Program-made: the position numbers and the translations under genes
Shown: positions 50,415 through 58,952 of the stretch, in pieces
Layout: every line of letters begins with the position of its first letter
Position numbering within the stretch: position 1 is the first letter of the stretch
Source of the DNA: Oribacterium sp. WCC10
Lineage (GTDB): Bacteria > Bacillota > Clostridia > Lachnospirales > Lachnospiraceae
Assembly: GCF_900113415.1 (NCBI RefSeq)
Contig: NZ_FOPH01000020.1
Location: 1-59,056, forward strand
Reading direction: 5' to 3'
Length of the DNA stretch: 59,056 bases
Notes under the pieces: model-generated
Databases searched by the model: none
Told to the model about the DNA's origin: nothing
Seen by the model: only the letters and a program-made list of their open reading frames with translations

Positions 50415-50831
50415 TTAGTGGCCTTTGTGCTTCTCCCTCTTTTTTTGCTGCTTCAGATCATAATGTCTCTGCCTCTCAGCTTCACGCATCTCTTTCCTGT
50501 TCTCCTTGCGTTCAGCCTTCATTTCCTCCCTTTGCTTCTGCAAAGCCTGCTGGGACTTGGTTCCAATGCCGGTGTTTTGCATCTGCTTCACAGCATTACG
50601 CTGTCTTCTCTTGGGATTATCAGCAGTTTTCTTTAGTCTGACCTCCACAGCCGGACTGAATTTCAGTTCACGATAATGCTTAAGTATGAAATCCCGGACT
50701 TCGTTATCCTTAGGTTCTGATCCAAAGGTCATTTTACTTACCGACAACTTTTCACCAGATACCTTTTCGAAAACTCCAACCCAGAACGGATCCTCAAAGA
50801 ATACCGTGAGCTTTCCACTCGTTTTGTCCAT
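50415..50831 (-). CDS. yjdF: YjdF-family protein (DUF2992)
   Basis: 138 residues from ATG 50831: KLTVFFEDPFWVGVFE start, MTFGSEPKDNEVRDFIL, and a long Lys/Arg/Glu C-terminal helix. In many Firmicutes yjdF is controlled by a riboswitch sensing azaaromatic compounds; here the 5' side is repeat copy F and the end of another gene, so no room for that RNA. The repeat tail GTGGAG is its ribosome site. Confidence 0.88.
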   Translation of the reverse strand: MDKTSGKLTVFFEDPFWVGVFEKVSGEKLSVSKMTFGSEPKDNEVRDFILKHYRELKFSPAVEVRLKKTADNPKRRQRNAVKQMQNTGIGTKSQQALQKQREEMKAERKENRKEMREAERQRHYDLKQQKKREKHKGH

Positions 50832-51174
50832 AATGTCTCCACTCCGTTCCGGTCGGCTCAGAGCAATCGTCCACTGCAAGATCTATAAAATACCGTCCTG
50901 CTTTTCTTGGTGGCCTGTTCCTTGAATATATCAGGCAACTTTCCCATGTAGGTTCATCAGTAAGTCTGAACCGGTTAATATCATGATACATCTTTGCCTG
51001 TGATTCGGGAAGTATGGTAAGACAAAACTCCACCCCATAATTCAGGTTCCAGAAAGTTACATTAAAGTCTGACTCATCTGAGAAAAATGTCGGTAAACGA
51101 TCCTCAGTAATGTTAGCCGATGCTTTGTATTTTTTCTTTATATATTTTTCTACATCAGCTCTTATTGAAACCAT
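50794..51174 (-). CDS. Hypothetical protein with repeat-encoded tail
   Basis: 126 residues (RLPTFFSDESDFNVTFWNLN, FRLTDEPTWESCLIYSRNR). The C-terminal part AVDDCSEPTGTEWRHYGQ is translated from repeat copy F in the same frame as in copies A and C. The body family is not recognised. It overlaps the yjdF start. Confidence 0.6.
   Translation of the reverse strand: MVSIRADVEKYIKKKYKASANITEDRLPTFFSDESDFNVTFWNLNYGVEFCLTILPESQAKMYHDINRFRLTDEPTWESCLIYSRNRPPRKAGRYFIDLAVDDCSEPTGTEWRHYGQNEWKAHGIL
50834..50880 (-). repeat. Structured repeat, copy F, half copy
   Basis: Minus strand: GGACGATTGCTCTGAGCCGACCGGAACGGAGTGGAGAC region kept (A-type bulge GCTC), but the 5' arm of the hairpin is replaced by unrelated bases, so it cannot fold as the others do. 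Located 28 to 44 kb from the other copies. Confidence 0.8.
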
Positions 51175-51190
51175 ACAGCACCTCCACTAA

Positions 51191-51511
51191 TTACCAGACT
51201 TTCTCCAATTTAATTTCAGAATATGAATCGATACCAATATTCTTTACTAAAACCCTGCAGTGATCAGCCTTCCCCAAAATGCTCATCCATTTTCTCAATA
51301 TACCGTCTTTGATGAATCCTTCATTCCAAAAAATATCGTAATCATCATCCCAAAAGATAAGATTCTCATCCTCACTGTCTTTTAAGAGCATTGCTGAAGC
51401 AAGATACAAATCGAGAGAATCTATTATTGTTTGTGATATGGCACTGCTTAGGTATCTATATAAGCTACCTTCTCCAGTATTAGATTCACCTATGCTTGCT
51501 AAACGGTACAT
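51191..51511 (-). CDS. Hypothetical protein (106 aa)
   Basis: Acidic, with IIDSLDLYLASAMLLKDSED, a Trp/Asp-rich FWDDDYDIFWNEGFI and a C-terminal beta pair. Unrecognised. Lies 16 nt upstream of the 50794 gene and probably shares its transcript. AAGGAAC is the only ribosome-like site. Confidence 0.5.
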   Translation of the reverse strand: MYRLASIGESNTGEGSLYRYLSSAISQTIIDSLDLYLASAMLLKDSEDENLIFWDDDYDIFWNEGFIKDGILRKWMSILGKADHCRVLVKNIGIDSYSEIKLEKVW

Positions 51512-51667
51512 TTGTGTTCCTTTAATTGTGATATCTGTATTTTACAAACTCTATACTCTATCATAGCATCATACCCGGCACGGTTTGTACAATTCTACAA
51601 TTAACTCTTTTCCTGACTGATATTAGTATTTTTTCCATTTCACTGACAGAGTCACATTTCTATATTT

Positions 51668-51697
51668 AAAAAGCTGAGAAATCCCCCTCAGCTTTTT
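51668..51697. terminator. Bidirectional terminator in a 310-bp gene-free stretch
   Basis: AAAAAGCTGAG pairs perfectly with CTCAGCTTTTT (11 bp, 8-nt loop). The rest of 51512-51821 holds only AT-rich promoter-like sequence. Confidence 0.85.
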
Positions 51698-51827
51698 CTA
51701 TACTACTACTTTGAAAGCCTTGCTCCCATCTTGAAAGTACCAAGGATTGTAGTATGATTATTTGCATATGCAATCGATAAATCGCGATTTGTCGTACTCT
51801 TGTGAAGATAAATGAGGAGATATGGAA

Positions 51828-52325
51828 ATGGAAGCAGTTATTCGAAAAGTACAGCAAGGTGATGCTAGTAATCTTGCTTATATTCAAACTGAAAGCTGGA
51901 AAGCAGCTTTTACGAGCATCCTTGACGCTGAGACATTAACAAAATGTACTAATATTGAACGAGCAACCTCTATGTATCAGAGGCTATTAGATGAGAAAAA
52001 GGGAAATGGATATCTTCTCGCTGTGGACGGAAAACCTCATTGCATTGCATATTGGGATGCAGCAAGAGACTCCGAACTTGTCGGGAAAGCGGAACTGATT
52101 TGCATTCACAGCTTGCCCAACAATTGGCATAAAGGCTATGGTAGTATGATGATGAATCGGGTTCTGAAAGACATCAAGGAAGCGGGGTATTCCGAAGTGG
52201 TTCTGTGGGTGTTCCGGCAAAACCTTCGCGCTAGAGCTTTTTATGAAGCAAACGGGTTCGCATTGACTGATTTTTCAAAGCCTGCGTTTGATACAGAGGA
52301 AGTCCTTTATTCAAAAAAAATATGA
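51828..52325 (+). CDS. GNAT-family N-acetyltransferase
   Basis: 165 residues from ATG 51828 (GAGGAG 8 nt upstream; ATG 51822 is too close to it). Motifs ELICIHSLPNNWHKGYGSMM and WVFRQNLRARAFYEANGFAL. Codon use looks more GC-rich than the flanking minus-strand genes, so a separate, more recent arrival with the next gene is possible. Confidence 0.9.
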   Translation: MEAVIRKVQQGDASNLAYIQTESWKAAFTSILDAETLTKCTNIERATSMYQRLLDEKKGNGYLLAVDGKPHCIAYWDAARDSELVGKAELICIHSLPNNWHKGYGSMMMNRVLKDIKEAGYSEVVLWVFRQNLRARAFYEANGFALTDFSKPAFDTEEVLYSKKI

Positions 52326-52401
52326 TAGGGACAACTTCCGAATTGTAGGGAGATAGCCCCTGGGGACGGGGACCAAAATAAAGGAAAGAAAAGGAAGAAA
52401 G

Positions 52402-53058
52402 ATGAAAAAAGCGGCAAAAATCACAGGAATAATCTTAGCCGTGTTGGTAGCAATCCCCCTTGTATTGCTCCTAATTGTCAGCATTCGTACTACGCTAACG
52501 CAGGACGATTATTCGGCGGTGTATACGAATCCGAAGTATCAGAATCCGGTAAAAGTAGCTGACGTGGAAGTGATTCAGCAACACATTTCTTGTGGGTATG
52601 CGGTCATTGAGATGTTCTCTGCATGGAATGGGGGAAATGTGACAGAGGATAGTCTCTTCGATGAATACGGAACAGTTGTGACTTCCTCCGGCAATAATTT
52701 TTGCAAGGAGATGAACAAGCAGTTCCCGGAATATACCACGACCATGCACAAGTACGTGAAGAATACCGAGTTTATCGATATCATGTATGACACCTTAGAA
52801 TCCGGCAAGCCGGTTCCCTTTGAATGGGCGGCGATGTATGGGGATGAATGGACGCTGCATTATTCCTTGATTGTAGGCGCTGACATTCCAAATGATACGA
52901 TTACGGTTGCAAATCCCTATGGCTATTACGAAGTGCTGACGCCGGAAGAATTATTGGAGCGCACCAGCTTCCGGGCGTATGAACATATGCCATTATTCAT
53001 GCGAATGGGATTTGCAATTGGATTGTTTGAGAAGAACACACTCTATTCCGTGGAATAA
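52402..53058 (+). CDS. C39-like peptidase-fold protein with N-terminal anchor
   Basis: 218 residues. One N-terminal helix (~8-27), then a papain-like C39 domain: Gln in VIQQHISCGYAVIEMF with Cys, His in LHYSLIVGADIPND and Asn/Asp in VANPYG. Outer-face protease-like protein. The spacer before it contains CCCCTGGGGACGGGGACC. The 3' end overlaps the opposite-strand gene by 16 nt. Confidence 0.8.
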   Translation: MKKAAKITGIILAVLVAIPLVLLLIVSIRTTLTQDDYSAVYTNPKYQNPVKVADVEVIQQHISCGYAVIEMFSAWNGGNVTEDSLFDEYGTVVTSSGNNFCKEMNKQFPEYTTTMHKYVKNTEFIDIMYDTLESGKPVPFEWAAMYGDEWTLHYSLIVGADIPNDTITVANPYGYYEVLTPEELLERTSFRAYEHMPLFMRMGFAIGLFEKNTLYSVE

Positions 53059-53639
53059 TCAATGCTAATGGTTATAGTAACATCTCCATTGGAAAGAAGA
53101 TCAGTCATATCTTCCGTATTCTTATCAGATATATGTCCAAGTCTTGTATATGACCAGCTATTAGAACCATAGAACACTACCATCTGATTTCCTGAGTATA
53201 GTACAACGTCACCTGAACTCGTTGTTGTATGCTTATCATCTCTCGGCAGACTCTGTCCAATTGAGCCCACCTGTTCAAAACCGCCATACATTGACATCTG
53301 AATTGTAACATCACCGTCTTCAGCCATATTCCTCAGTGCCTCTACAGCCTGATTGTCTTCCCAATCCACATTAACTTTTGTATCGCCGATTTTCATTGTC
53401 ATAGAACTATCTCCAATAGCTTCATCCTCTGCTGATTCATTTTCTGCGGCAAGCTGATACATAGTTGTTCCCTCCGGCGTGACATTCTCTTTTGGACTTT
53501 CCGTTTCATTATTTTCTGATGCTGATATTTCAGTTACGGCACCCAGATCTGAGCTTGTGTTTTTGGTTGTCCCTGCACAGGCGCTCATGCAAAACATTAT
53601 GGTCATACAGAATGCCAGAAAAATCATTTTCGTTTTCAT
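53043..53639 (-). CDS. Cyclophilin-like-fold lipoprotein
   Basis: 198 residues. Signal peptide with lipobox MSACAG, linker, then a cyclophilin-like (PF18050-type) domain: MKIGDTKVNVDWEDNQAVEA, YGGFEQVGSIGQSLPRDD, GDVVLYSGNQMVVFYG, WSYTRLGHI. Prolyl-isomerase activity is not established for this group. Surface exposed. Confidence 0.88.
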   Translation of the reverse strand: MKTKMIFLAFCMTIMFCMSACAGTTKNTSSDLGAVTEISASENNETESPKENVTPEGTTMYQLAAENESAEDEAIGDSSMTMKIGDTKVNVDWEDNQAVEALRNMAEDGDVTIQMSMYGGFEQVGSIGQSLPRDDKHTTTSSGDVVLYSGNQMVVFYGSNSWSYTRLGHISDKNTEDMTDLLSNGDVTITISIDYSTE

Positions 53640-53651
53640 CGCAGACTTCCT

Positions 53652-54194
53652 TTATTTTAGAGCTTTACCAAATTCGAAGGCTTCGTTTAACTCTTCAGTT
53701 TTTTTCGATGCCTCACCCATATCGCCTACGCCACCGCAGAATAAGGAACCGGAAAACTCAGCCTTTTCAAAACAGTCAACCCATCCCTGAAGTCCGCTTT
53801 CAGCCTTTTTAGGCACAAACTCTTCATCCTCAGCCGCAACAGAGAGCATATATACATTCCTAAACTTATAGTCTGAAGGATACAGCGGATTGAGCCTGTC
53901 CAAAAGAGTTTTCATCTGGCCGCTCATCTCGTAATAATAAATCGGAGTTGCAAATACAAGGGTATCTGCATTCTTTACTTTTTCTGCAATCTCAGCAGCA
54001 TCATCCTTAATGACACATTTCTGAGTATTCTGACAGGCAAGACAACCTATACAAAAACCGATACTCTTCCCTTTAAGACTTATATACTCCACATCATGAC
54101 CTGAAGCTTTTGCTCCCTCTATAAGCTTTTCAGTAAGTATATCGGAATTACTATTTGCACGAAGGCTTGTAGAAATTACTAACACTTTGCTCAT
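53652..54194 (-). CDS. NADPH-dependent FMN reductase / flavodoxin-like protein
   Basis: 180 residues. VISTSLRANSNSDILTEKLI phosphate loop, CIGCLACQNTQKC with paired cysteines, LVFATPIYYYEMSGQMKTLL. Iron-sulfur-flavoprotein style quinone/FMN oxidoreductase. Next to an alpha/beta-hydrolase and divergent from a LysR regulator. Confidence 0.9.
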   Translation of the reverse strand: MSKVLVISTSLRANSNSDILTEKLIEGAKASGHDVEYISLKGKSIGFCIGCLACQNTQKCVIKDDAAEIAEKVKNADTLVFATPIYYYEMSGQMKTLLDRLNPLYPSDYKFRNVYMLSVAAEDEEFVPKKAESGLQGWVDCFEKAEFSGSLFCGGVGDMGEASKKTEELNEAFEFGKALK

Positions 54195-54278
54195 ATCATC
54201 CCATCCTTTATTTCTTTTCTGTCATATCCTCTATTCTGTCCGAATTAAGATATTCCAGTATTTCTTCAACCGTTATCA

Positions 54279-55280
54279 TTATTTCAGATTCTTCTTAAAG
54301 AAGTTCTCCAGCTTGTCAAAAGGAATATAATCCTTATCTCCGCCATCATACAGATCAGTATGTACTGCATCAGGGATTATCATTAGTTCCTTATTATCTG
54401 CATACTTGCTGTCTCTGATCATATCTGCATAAGCATCTTTTGAGAAATAACATGAGTGTGCCTTTTCTCCGTGAACAAGTAAAACTGCACTTCTGATCTC
54501 ATTGCTGTACTTAAGGATTGGCTGATTAACGAAAGACTCACAACCGATCACATTCCAGCCGCCGTTGGAATTAAGACTTCTCTTGTGGTAACCTCTGTCG
54601 GTCTTGTAGTAGTCATAGTAATCTTTTACAAAGAAAGGTGCATCCTCCGGAAGTGGATCTACTACTCCGCCGCCAAGCTTATATTCACCAGCCTTAAGGT
54701 CCTCCAGTCTCTGCGCACACATAGCTGCCTTATGCTGATATCTTGCTTCTTCACTGTCCTCTGAATCAAAATATCCCTTGGCATTTACTCTTGTCATGTC
54801 GTACATTGTCATAGCAGCTGTCGCCTTGATCCTTGTATCAAGAGCTGCTGTATTGATTGACATTCCTCCCCAGCCACAGATACCGATTATTCCGATCCTT
54901 TCAGGATCTACCTTTTCATTAAGTGAAAGAAAATCAACTGCGGCCATGAAGTCTTCTGTATTGATATCCGGTGATGCCATATATCTCACATTTCCTCCGG
55001 ACTCTCCTGTGAATGACGGGTCAAATGCTATGGTCAAAAAGCCTCTTTCTGCCATTGTCTGTGCATAGAGTCCTGAGCACTGCTCTTTTACTGCTCCGAA
55101 AGGTCCGCATACAGCAATTGCAGGAAGTTTACCTTCTGCATTCTTTGGCACATACATATCTGCCGCAAGGGTGATTCCATATCTGTTTACAAATGTAACT
55201 TTGCTGTGGTCTACCTTATCACTTTTCTTAAATGTCTTATCCCATTCTGTTACAAGGTTTAATTCTTCTTTTCTGATCAT
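54279..55280 (-). CDS. Alpha/beta-hydrolase (YcjY/dienelactone-hydrolase-like)
   Basis: 333 residues. ITLAADMYVPKNAEGKLPAI, FDPSFTGESGG, nucleophile elbow IGICGWGGMS where Cys replaces Ser (dienelactone-hydrolase like), catalytic His in IPDAVHTDLYD. First enzyme gene of the LysR-divergent cluster after the 71-residue gene. Confidence 0.88.
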   Translation of the reverse strand: MIRKEELNLVTEWDKTFKKSDKVDHSKVTFVNRYGITLAADMYVPKNAEGKLPAIAVCGPFGAVKEQCSGLYAQTMAERGFLTIAFDPSFTGESGGNVRYMASPDINTEDFMAAVDFLSLNEKVDPERIGIIGICGWGGMSINTAALDTRIKATAAMTMYDMTRVNAKGYFDSEDSEEARYQHKAAMCAQRLEDLKAGEYKLGGGVVDPLPEDAPFFVKDYYDYYKTDRGYHKRSLNSNGGWNVIGCESFVNQPILKYSNEIRSAVLLVHGEKAHSCYFSKDAYADMIRDSKYADNKELMIIPDAVHTDLYDGGDKDYIPFDKLENFFKKNLK

Positions 55281-55297
55281 TTTATTATCCTCCTGAA

Positions 55298-55513
55298 TTA
55301 CTTTTCTTTCTGAATCTGTCTTATCAAAAAATCCATGTTATCTACTTTTTTCTGGCTGGCATGAAGCTCATCCATAAGGTGGCACCGACATTTCCGCAGA
55401 TCTCGAAGGAGCGTATCGGTATCGCCTTCTTCATACATTTTCTTCATGAAGCAAATCTGTTTATCGTCACAGCCCATATCTGAAAGGTTTTCAAGAATCT
55501 TCTCTGTATCCAT
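55298..55513 (-). CDS. Small helical protein (71 aa)
   Basis: Start at 55513 (AAGGAG upstream). CDDKQICFMKKMYEEGDTDT, KCRCHLMDELHASQKKVDN, IRQIQ: a short protein seen beside alpha/beta-hydrolases and MerR/LysR regulators in clostridia. Role unknown; 17 nt upstream of the hydrolase. Confidence 0.7.
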   Translation of the reverse strand: MDTEKILENLSDMGCDDKQICFMKKMYEEGDTDTLLRDLRKCRCHLMDELHASQKKVDNMDFLIRQIQKEK

Positions 55514-55635
55514 CTTATTTCTCCTTCCGGTTTCCATATTAAAACCTTGACCTGGTTTTCGCTAATGAATAAAATAAATATCATGATATTTATTTTTGGA
55601 ATAACACATAAATGGTCAGCTTTATGGAGGATTTC

Positions 55636-56508
55636 ATGGAAATAAAAAATCTCAGATACTTTCTTGCAGTTGCAAGGGAAGAAAACATGTCAAAGGCTGC
55701 TGAGCAGCTTCATGTATCACAGCCTACTCTTTCAAAGACATTAAAAGCATTAGAAGAAGAACTTGGAAAAAAGTTATTTGTCAGGCACAGCTTCAGTATT
55801 TCACTTACTGATGAGGGAATGCTTCTTCGTGACCGCGCCCAGGATCTTGTGGCTATGTCAGATAAGATCGAACAGGAATTTAACTCACTGGATGATATAA
55901 CAGGTGGAGATATTTACTTTGGACTGGCAGAAAGCTATCAAATCAGATACCTTGCCAGAGAGATTTATAAATTAAAGGAAAAATACCCAAACTTCACTTA
56001 TCATATAACAAGCGGAGATACTGAGCAGGTTACTGAAAAGCTTGATAAGGGTATTTTAGACTTTGCTGTACTATGTGAAACACCTGACAGCAACAAATAC
56101 GAATATGTAAAATTTCCGGAAGCTGATGTATGGGGAGCGATCATCTCTTCATCTCATTCCCTTGCAAAGAAAAAAAACATCCATGTCTCCGACCTGATAG
56201 GACAACCTCTATTTGTCTCTGAACAGAGCTGGAACAATGAGATCAAAGCGTGGTCTAAAGACAGATTTAATGAGCTTAAGCTTGAGGGTTCCTTCAGGCT
56301 TTCCTATAACGGCTCTGTATTTGCAAGGGAAAACCTTGGAATACTTCTTACATTTAAAGATCTGATAAATACCGAAGGAACTGACATGGTTTTCAGGCCA
56401 CTTTCACCTGAACTAAAATCAGAGCTGTATCTGATATGGAACAAGTATCAGACCTTTACTCCTATTGCGGAAAAATTTCTGGAGCAGATAAAAAAGACTT
56501 TCAAGTAA
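55636..56508 (+). CDS. LysR-family transcriptional regulator
   Basis: 290 residues from ATG 55636 (GGAGG 6 nt upstream). HTH MEIKNLRYFLAVAREENMSK, LHVSQPTLSKTLKALEEEL. C-terminal effector domain ~90-288. Divergent from the 71-aa/hydrolase/flavoprotein genes, which it likely activates. GATATTTATTTTTGG between them is AT-rich promoter sequence. Confidence 0.93.
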   Translation: MEIKNLRYFLAVAREENMSKAAEQLHVSQPTLSKTLKALEEELGKKLFVRHSFSISLTDEGMLLRDRAQDLVAMSDKIEQEFNSLDDITGGDIYFGLAESYQIRYLAREIYKLKEKYPNFTYHITSGDTEQVTEKLDKGILDFAVLCETPDSNKYEYVKFPEADVWGAIISSSHSLAKKKNIHVSDLIGQPLFVSEQSWNNEIKAWSKDRFNELKLEGSFRLSYNGSVFARENLGILLTFKDLINTEGTDMVFRPLSPELKSELYLIWNKYQTFTPIAEKFLEQIKKTFK

Positions 56509-56671
56509 TTTTCATTAAGGTCACAGCAGTATGAAGCTATGACCTTCTATATGGTTCCTTTTTCTTCCTCAGGTATTGCTCCTGTTGATGAGCAATAGAC
56601 AAGCTTTGATACTTTGTGCTCTTTGCTTTGAGCTTGAAGTCATTATAGGAAAATGAGCACACAAAAAGAAC

Positions 56672-56736
56672 AACACTTTTTGCAAAATGTGTTGATTTCA
56701 GGAGTACAGGTCCCGACACGTTTTGTAAAAAGTGTT
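56672..56736. repeat. Pair of near-palindromic 21-bp boxes
   Basis: 56672-56692 and 56716-56736 are inverted copies with two differences; each is itself close to palindromic around TTTTGCAAAA (ACAC.TTTTGCAAAA.GTGT). Centres are 44 bp apart, about four helical turns. They lie between the converging lysR and tetR genes, ~35 bp past the tetR stop. Confidence 0.7.
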
Positions 56737-56769
56737 GATTTGTAAATTCGATATAGTGTTTTTACTGCG

Positions 56770-57348
56770 TTATGGCTTGATGATACACTTCTGTATGACG
56801 CTTATGATCTCATCTTTTGACTCGGTGCATCCACCTCGTACCCACTCAGTGACAACTCCGATAATGCCCTTAAGATAAAAGACCATGATAAGTGGCTGTT
56901 CTTTTTGGGAAACTCCAAACCTTGTAAGAATGGGGCCGAATATTGTTTTAAACCAGGTTTCATAGGTCTTTTCTGCGCCCATCATCTCGTTCTTTTCATA
57001 CATCAGATAAAAGAGCTTGCGATTCTCTTCCACAAAATCCAGATATGGCATCAGATACTTGGGTGTTACAAGGAACAACTCATCCTCATTTTTTTTATCA
57101 ATATCAAGTGCTCCAGGCCCCTCAGCACCAAAGCGCCCAAAGAAATCTTTATATACTGCTTCCACCGTTTCATGCAGAAGATCATTTACATTATCATAGT
57201 GAAGATAAAAGGTGGATCTGTTAACGCCAGCGGTTTCACATATCTCCTTAACAGAAATAAGTTCAAAATCTTTACTGTCAAGAAGTGTCAGTAACGCTGT
57301 ATGCATTTTTTCCGCTGACTTAAAATACTTGCTCTCATTCTTATTCAT
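56770..57348 (-). CDS. TetR/AcrR-family regulator
   Basis: 192 residues. HTH ISVKEICETAGVNRSTFYLHYDNVND; C-terminal domain of the TetR_C_7/DhaS-like type (YLMPYLDFVEENRKLFYLMY, GIIGVVTEWVRGGC). AGGAGT precedes the ATG. Its start overlaps the 3' end of a decayed GNAT gene. Confidence 0.9.
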   Translation of the reverse strand: MNKNESKYFKSAEKMHTALLTLLDSKDFELISVKEICETAGVNRSTFYLHYDNVNDLLHETVEAVYKDFFGRFGAEGPGALDIDKKNEDELFLVTPKYLMPYLDFVEENRKLFYLMYEKNEMMGAEKTYETWFKTIFGPILTRFGVSQKEQPLIMVFYLKGIIGVVTEWVRGGCTESKDEIISVIQKCIIKP

Positions 57349-57349
57349 A

Positions 57350-57726
57350 GCAAAGCACTCCTAACACCTGTAGACTCATAAGCATTAAACTGCAATACCC
57401 GAAAGCCAAGTTTTTACCTTTGGATAGACAATCTATTACCAGCTTCTCTCCAATATGCAACCCTCGACATTTGAACTTACTGCATAACTTGCATTACAAA
57501 TATGTCCACATCTACCGACATTATTCGGATGCAAAATATATAAACCGACAATCTGTCCATCGTCTTCAGCGACTCCAGTATAACTCTGCGATTCAAAAAA
57601 CTCCCGGCCTGACACATCGTCAAGCAGATCTTCCTGAGGAAACGCTATTCCATCTTCAACAACCTCATTCCAGATGTCTATCATCTGCTGGAGGTCATTT
57701 CTTCTTTGGCGCCGGTAAGTCCTCAT
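57350..57726 (-). pseudogene. GNAT acetyltransferase, N-terminus lost and frameshifted
   Basis: Reads DLQQMIDIWNEVVEDGIAFP, FFESQSYTGVAEDDGQIVGL, CGHICNASYAVSSNV; then a shift (GLHIGEKLVIDCLSKGK) and a second shift (GFRVLQFNAYES) before ending near 57350. The family's first ~10 residues are replaced by sequence overlapping the tfoX end. Non-functional. Confidence 0.8.
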
Positions 57727-58006
57727 ACATCGACTCTACGAGTTCCCTCAAAAACTCCCTGTTATCAACATCATCAACAAGGATCATTTCTTTTGCTCCT
57801 TCATACGGAAGTTCCAGCTCCGCATCAGGCATCATAGCTATAGCAGTTTTTGTAGGCTTCACCAGAAAGCGGTCATCATAGATACCGCCAAATACCTTGC
57901 CTCGATAATAAAGGACATATTCACCCATCATCGCACGATGAGTTATATCATTAAGCTCTGACAGTTGCTCCAATATGTAATCCAGATAATCTTTACTCGA
58001 TGCCAT
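57695..58006 (-). CDS. TfoX N-terminal-domain protein
   Basis: 103 residues: LDYILEQLSELNDITHRAMM GEYVLYY region, GKVFGGIYDDRFLVKPT, AIAMMPDAELELPYEGAKEM. This domain occurs in Sxy/TfoX competence regulators and alone in many bacteria with unknown role. Ends PAPKKK. Confidence 0.88.
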   Translation of the reverse strand: MASSKDYLDYILEQLSELNDITHRAMMGEYVLYYRGKVFGGIYDDRFLVKPTKTAIAMMPDAELELPYEGAKEMILVDDVDNREFLRELVESMYEDLPAPKKK

Positions 58007-58038
58007 CTGTTAACCCCTTACCTATTTATCCTGAAAAG

Positions 58039-58821
58039 TTAAAAATCAACGACAATTTCTGAGATAGCCACCAAAGTAGCCTCTCCGCTTATTATTATTC
58101 TTCCGTTCTCAAGCAGTTTGCAGTATAGATGACCACCTCTTTTTGATGCCTGATATGCATGAATCTCTGATTTTCCCAGTTCTTTTGACCAATAATCTGC
58201 TATCTGACAATGTGCAGAACCGCACACGGGATCTTCAGGAACCAAAAGTTTAGGAAAGAAGCTACGTGATACACAGTCTGTATCTGTTCCCTTTGCAGTA
58301 ACATCCTGCCCACGGCCGGGTAGCTCAGCAAGTTTACTCTGATCCGGCTGCATGTTTCGGATCTGCTCCTCAGATTCAAAAATGCATACAAGATCAGGTC
58401 CCAATATTGCCTTAACGGGTCTCACTCCAAAAGCACTTTCCATATCATCTGTCACTGGTATCTCCTGCTGCTCATATGTGGGAAAGTCCATCTCATAGAG
58501 TTTACCTTTTCTGGCAATTGTTAGTTTTCCGCTGAGAGTATTAAATTCTATTACATCCTTATTCTGCTCAAAGTAGTTAAATATCACAAAAGAGGAGGCC
58601 AGGGTCGCATGACCGCATAGTTCAACCTCAGATCCCGGAGTAAACCATCTGAGGTGATAGCCTTCTTCCTCCTTGACTATAAATGCTGTCTCGCTCAGAT
58701 TATTCTCCATCGCGAGCTTCATCATGAAATCTTCTTCCGGCCATTTATCCATTACACAAACTGCCGCCGGATTCCCGGAAAAAGGTTTGTTTGTAAAAGC
58801 ATCAACAATATATTGTTTCAT
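58039..58821 (-). CDS. PhzF-family isomerase
   Basis: 260 residues. VDAFTNKPFSGNPAAVCVMD start, NNLSETAFIV (catalytic Glu), VELCGHATLASSFV, EDPVCGSAHCQIADYW and RGGHLYC. Closed-barrel diaminopimelate-epimerase-like fold; substrate unknown outside phenazine clusters, and no phenazine genes are here. Full length. Confidence 0.93.
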   Translation of the reverse strand: MKQYIVDAFTNKPFSGNPAAVCVMDKWPEEDFMMKLAMENNLSETAFIVKEEEGYHLRWFTPGSEVELCGHATLASSFVIFNYFEQNKDVIEFNTLSGKLTIARKGKLYEMDFPTYEQQEIPVTDDMESAFGVRPVKAILGPDLVCIFESEEQIRNMQPDQSKLAELPGRGQDVTAKGTDTDCVSRSFFPKLLVPEDPVCGSAHCQIADYWSKELGKSEIHAYQASKRGGHLYCKLLENGRIIISGEATLVAISEIVVDF

Positions 58822-58952
58822 TGCTTACCTCACTCGTTTTTTATACTCATATACTATCTGAACCCATTCTGCGCCAGAACTATAATACCTTGCTCATAAC
58901 TTTTTTCTAATCTCTTTAAGAATTACTTAAGCAGCTTGAAAACTCTAGTGCC

